Below, in pieces: positions 63,119-64,000 of a stretch of DNA of 64,000 nt. Position 1 is the stretch's first letter; each line of letters starts with the position of its first letter. The translations under genes were made by a program, and so were the position numbers. The notes beneath the pieces were generated by a model. That model had not been told where the DNA came from, did not search any database, and was given only the letters and a program-made list of their open reading frames with translations. Source of the stretch: Coccinella septempunctata (Eukaryota; Arthropoda; Insecta; Coleoptera; Coccinellidae); assembly GCF_907165205.1 (NCBI RefSeq), contig NC_058194.1:5183730-5247729 (forward strand), given 5' to 3'.

Positions 63119-64000
63119 TAGTAATAGCAACGTACCATTAATTAACTCGGTATATTATTGGAATAATATTAAATTTTTATAGCGGAGAATAGTGGTTTTC
63201 AGCCTCGGTATTCACGAAATTCATTTTATTATGTTTTTTTTTTCATGTGAATCGGCCCGAAACCTTGGATCCCCCGACCTGATAGTTTCGTATACTTCTA
63301 TGACAATAGCATAATAACTCAAATTTCAACATTTTGACAGAAATTTTTGAATTTAAGGGAGAGACACATTAAAAAAATCGATAGCAAGTTACCGCCTAAA
63401 CTGCGAGCTTGCCGAAGTTGAAACTGGTACCAATCTGCTCAGTGCTTCATAATATGTATAGTTTTATGACTCAGTGTTTTTCAGAACCTGTAAAAAAAAA
63501 TTAAAAACTGTAGACTCGTCATCGCCTTCCAAGGCTGCATCTTGGAAGAGCTGTCTATATGGAAAAAAATTTATAGGAACTAGCCCCGCTTATTTTCATT
63601 AAGGAATCATCTCCCTTAGTCCTTCGCATTTGTTTACAGATATCCTGTATATAGATACATTTTATCTATGTACCTATTCATTTTGGATAGTAGAAGTTTA
63701 ATCAATATGTGTTATTTTCGAAGACCAAAACAAAAATTTTAATTGCACCTGATTTGTTAATTATAAGAATCATCATTTATTTTGAATAATAAAACTTCAT
63801 GCGAAAATACTTAAATTAAATTTTGTCTTTCTCCTTTCATCATGCGTCCATCATAGTGTCCGCTGTTCATCATAGCTTTTGGGAATTACCAATCAATCAT
63901 ATGTATCCGAGTATGTATCTATATTATTACCTTCATTTTGTAGATTCATCATGTCTTGACAAAAATATGGTTGCAATTTCAAAATATGTTGACTCGAGGC
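63119..64000. other. No gene recognised
   Basis: AT-rich sequence to the window end without coding motifs or clear repeats. Confidence 0.3.

Overview
The window is eukaryotic DNA from an insect: AT-rich, with short introns (53 bp in one recognisable gene) and almost wholly built of transposable elements. The element mix (BEL/Pao, Copia primed by an internal tRNA-iMet site, an errantivirus-type Gypsy with env, Penelope-like elements, R4/Dong-like LINEs, P, piggyBac, hAT and mariner-like DNA elements) is typical of arthropods, especially insects. I cannot fix the order; a beetle is only a guess. I see no bacterial operon, tRNA, rRNA or CRISPR. The single good host-gene candidate is a terminal exon on the minus strand at 30194-30808.

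Layout. 0-3 kb: broken BEL/Pao pol (-) abutting a LINE RT (+). 3.0-3.8 kb: foldback MITE. 5.2-9.5 kb: Copia family A (-), its leader split by a 5'-truncated LINE (+). 9.6-10.2 kb: LINE endonuclease scrap. 11-12.8 kb: Penelope-like element 1 with a GIY-YIG domain. 13.5-17 kb: two inverted hAT-like ends around a DUF4817 mariner scrap and a GTAC-rich degenerate tandem array. 17.9 kb: 29-bp hairpin. 19.3-20.7 kb: two pieces of an R4-like LINE.

20.1-26.8 kb is the most unusual part. A nearly complete tyrosine recombinase gene (-) lies between inverted arms of about 1 kb. Inside is a second inverted repeat, and next to it a TIR element that shares the same core with one 263-bp segment in the opposite orientation. 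27.2-29.2 kb: a further inverted-repeat element with 430-bp arms.

30.2-46.4 kb is a nested stack downstream of the host exon. A DUF4817 mariner-like element (-) has been hit by a 536-bp Penelope-like foldback carrying a hammerhead-like core and by a 1.47-kb insert with a 113-bp minisatellite. Beside it is an errantivirus (-) with gag, pol, env and two LTRs. Its pol is interrupted by a piggyBac remnant at TTAA, and its 5' LTR by an almost full-length CR1/Jockey-type LINE (+).

46.5-49.1 kb: Copia family A (+) fused in frame to Penelope-like element 2. 49.1-52.1 kb: a young, pol-deleted LTR element (near-identical LTRs) sitting in a TA microsatellite and containing a higher-order tandem array. 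52.2-53.4 kb: R4-like LINE end (+). 53.5-57 kb: a second Copia family (+). 58.8-59.5 kb: P-element transposase remnant with its intron. 60.9-62.4 kb: R4-like RT (-). 63.0 kb: 128-bp MITE.

No pathway links these genes. The history is one of nesting, template-switch chimeras, inverted duplications and microsatellite-targeted insertions. All boundaries come from reading the sequence by eye, and family names rest on recognised motifs rather than searches.
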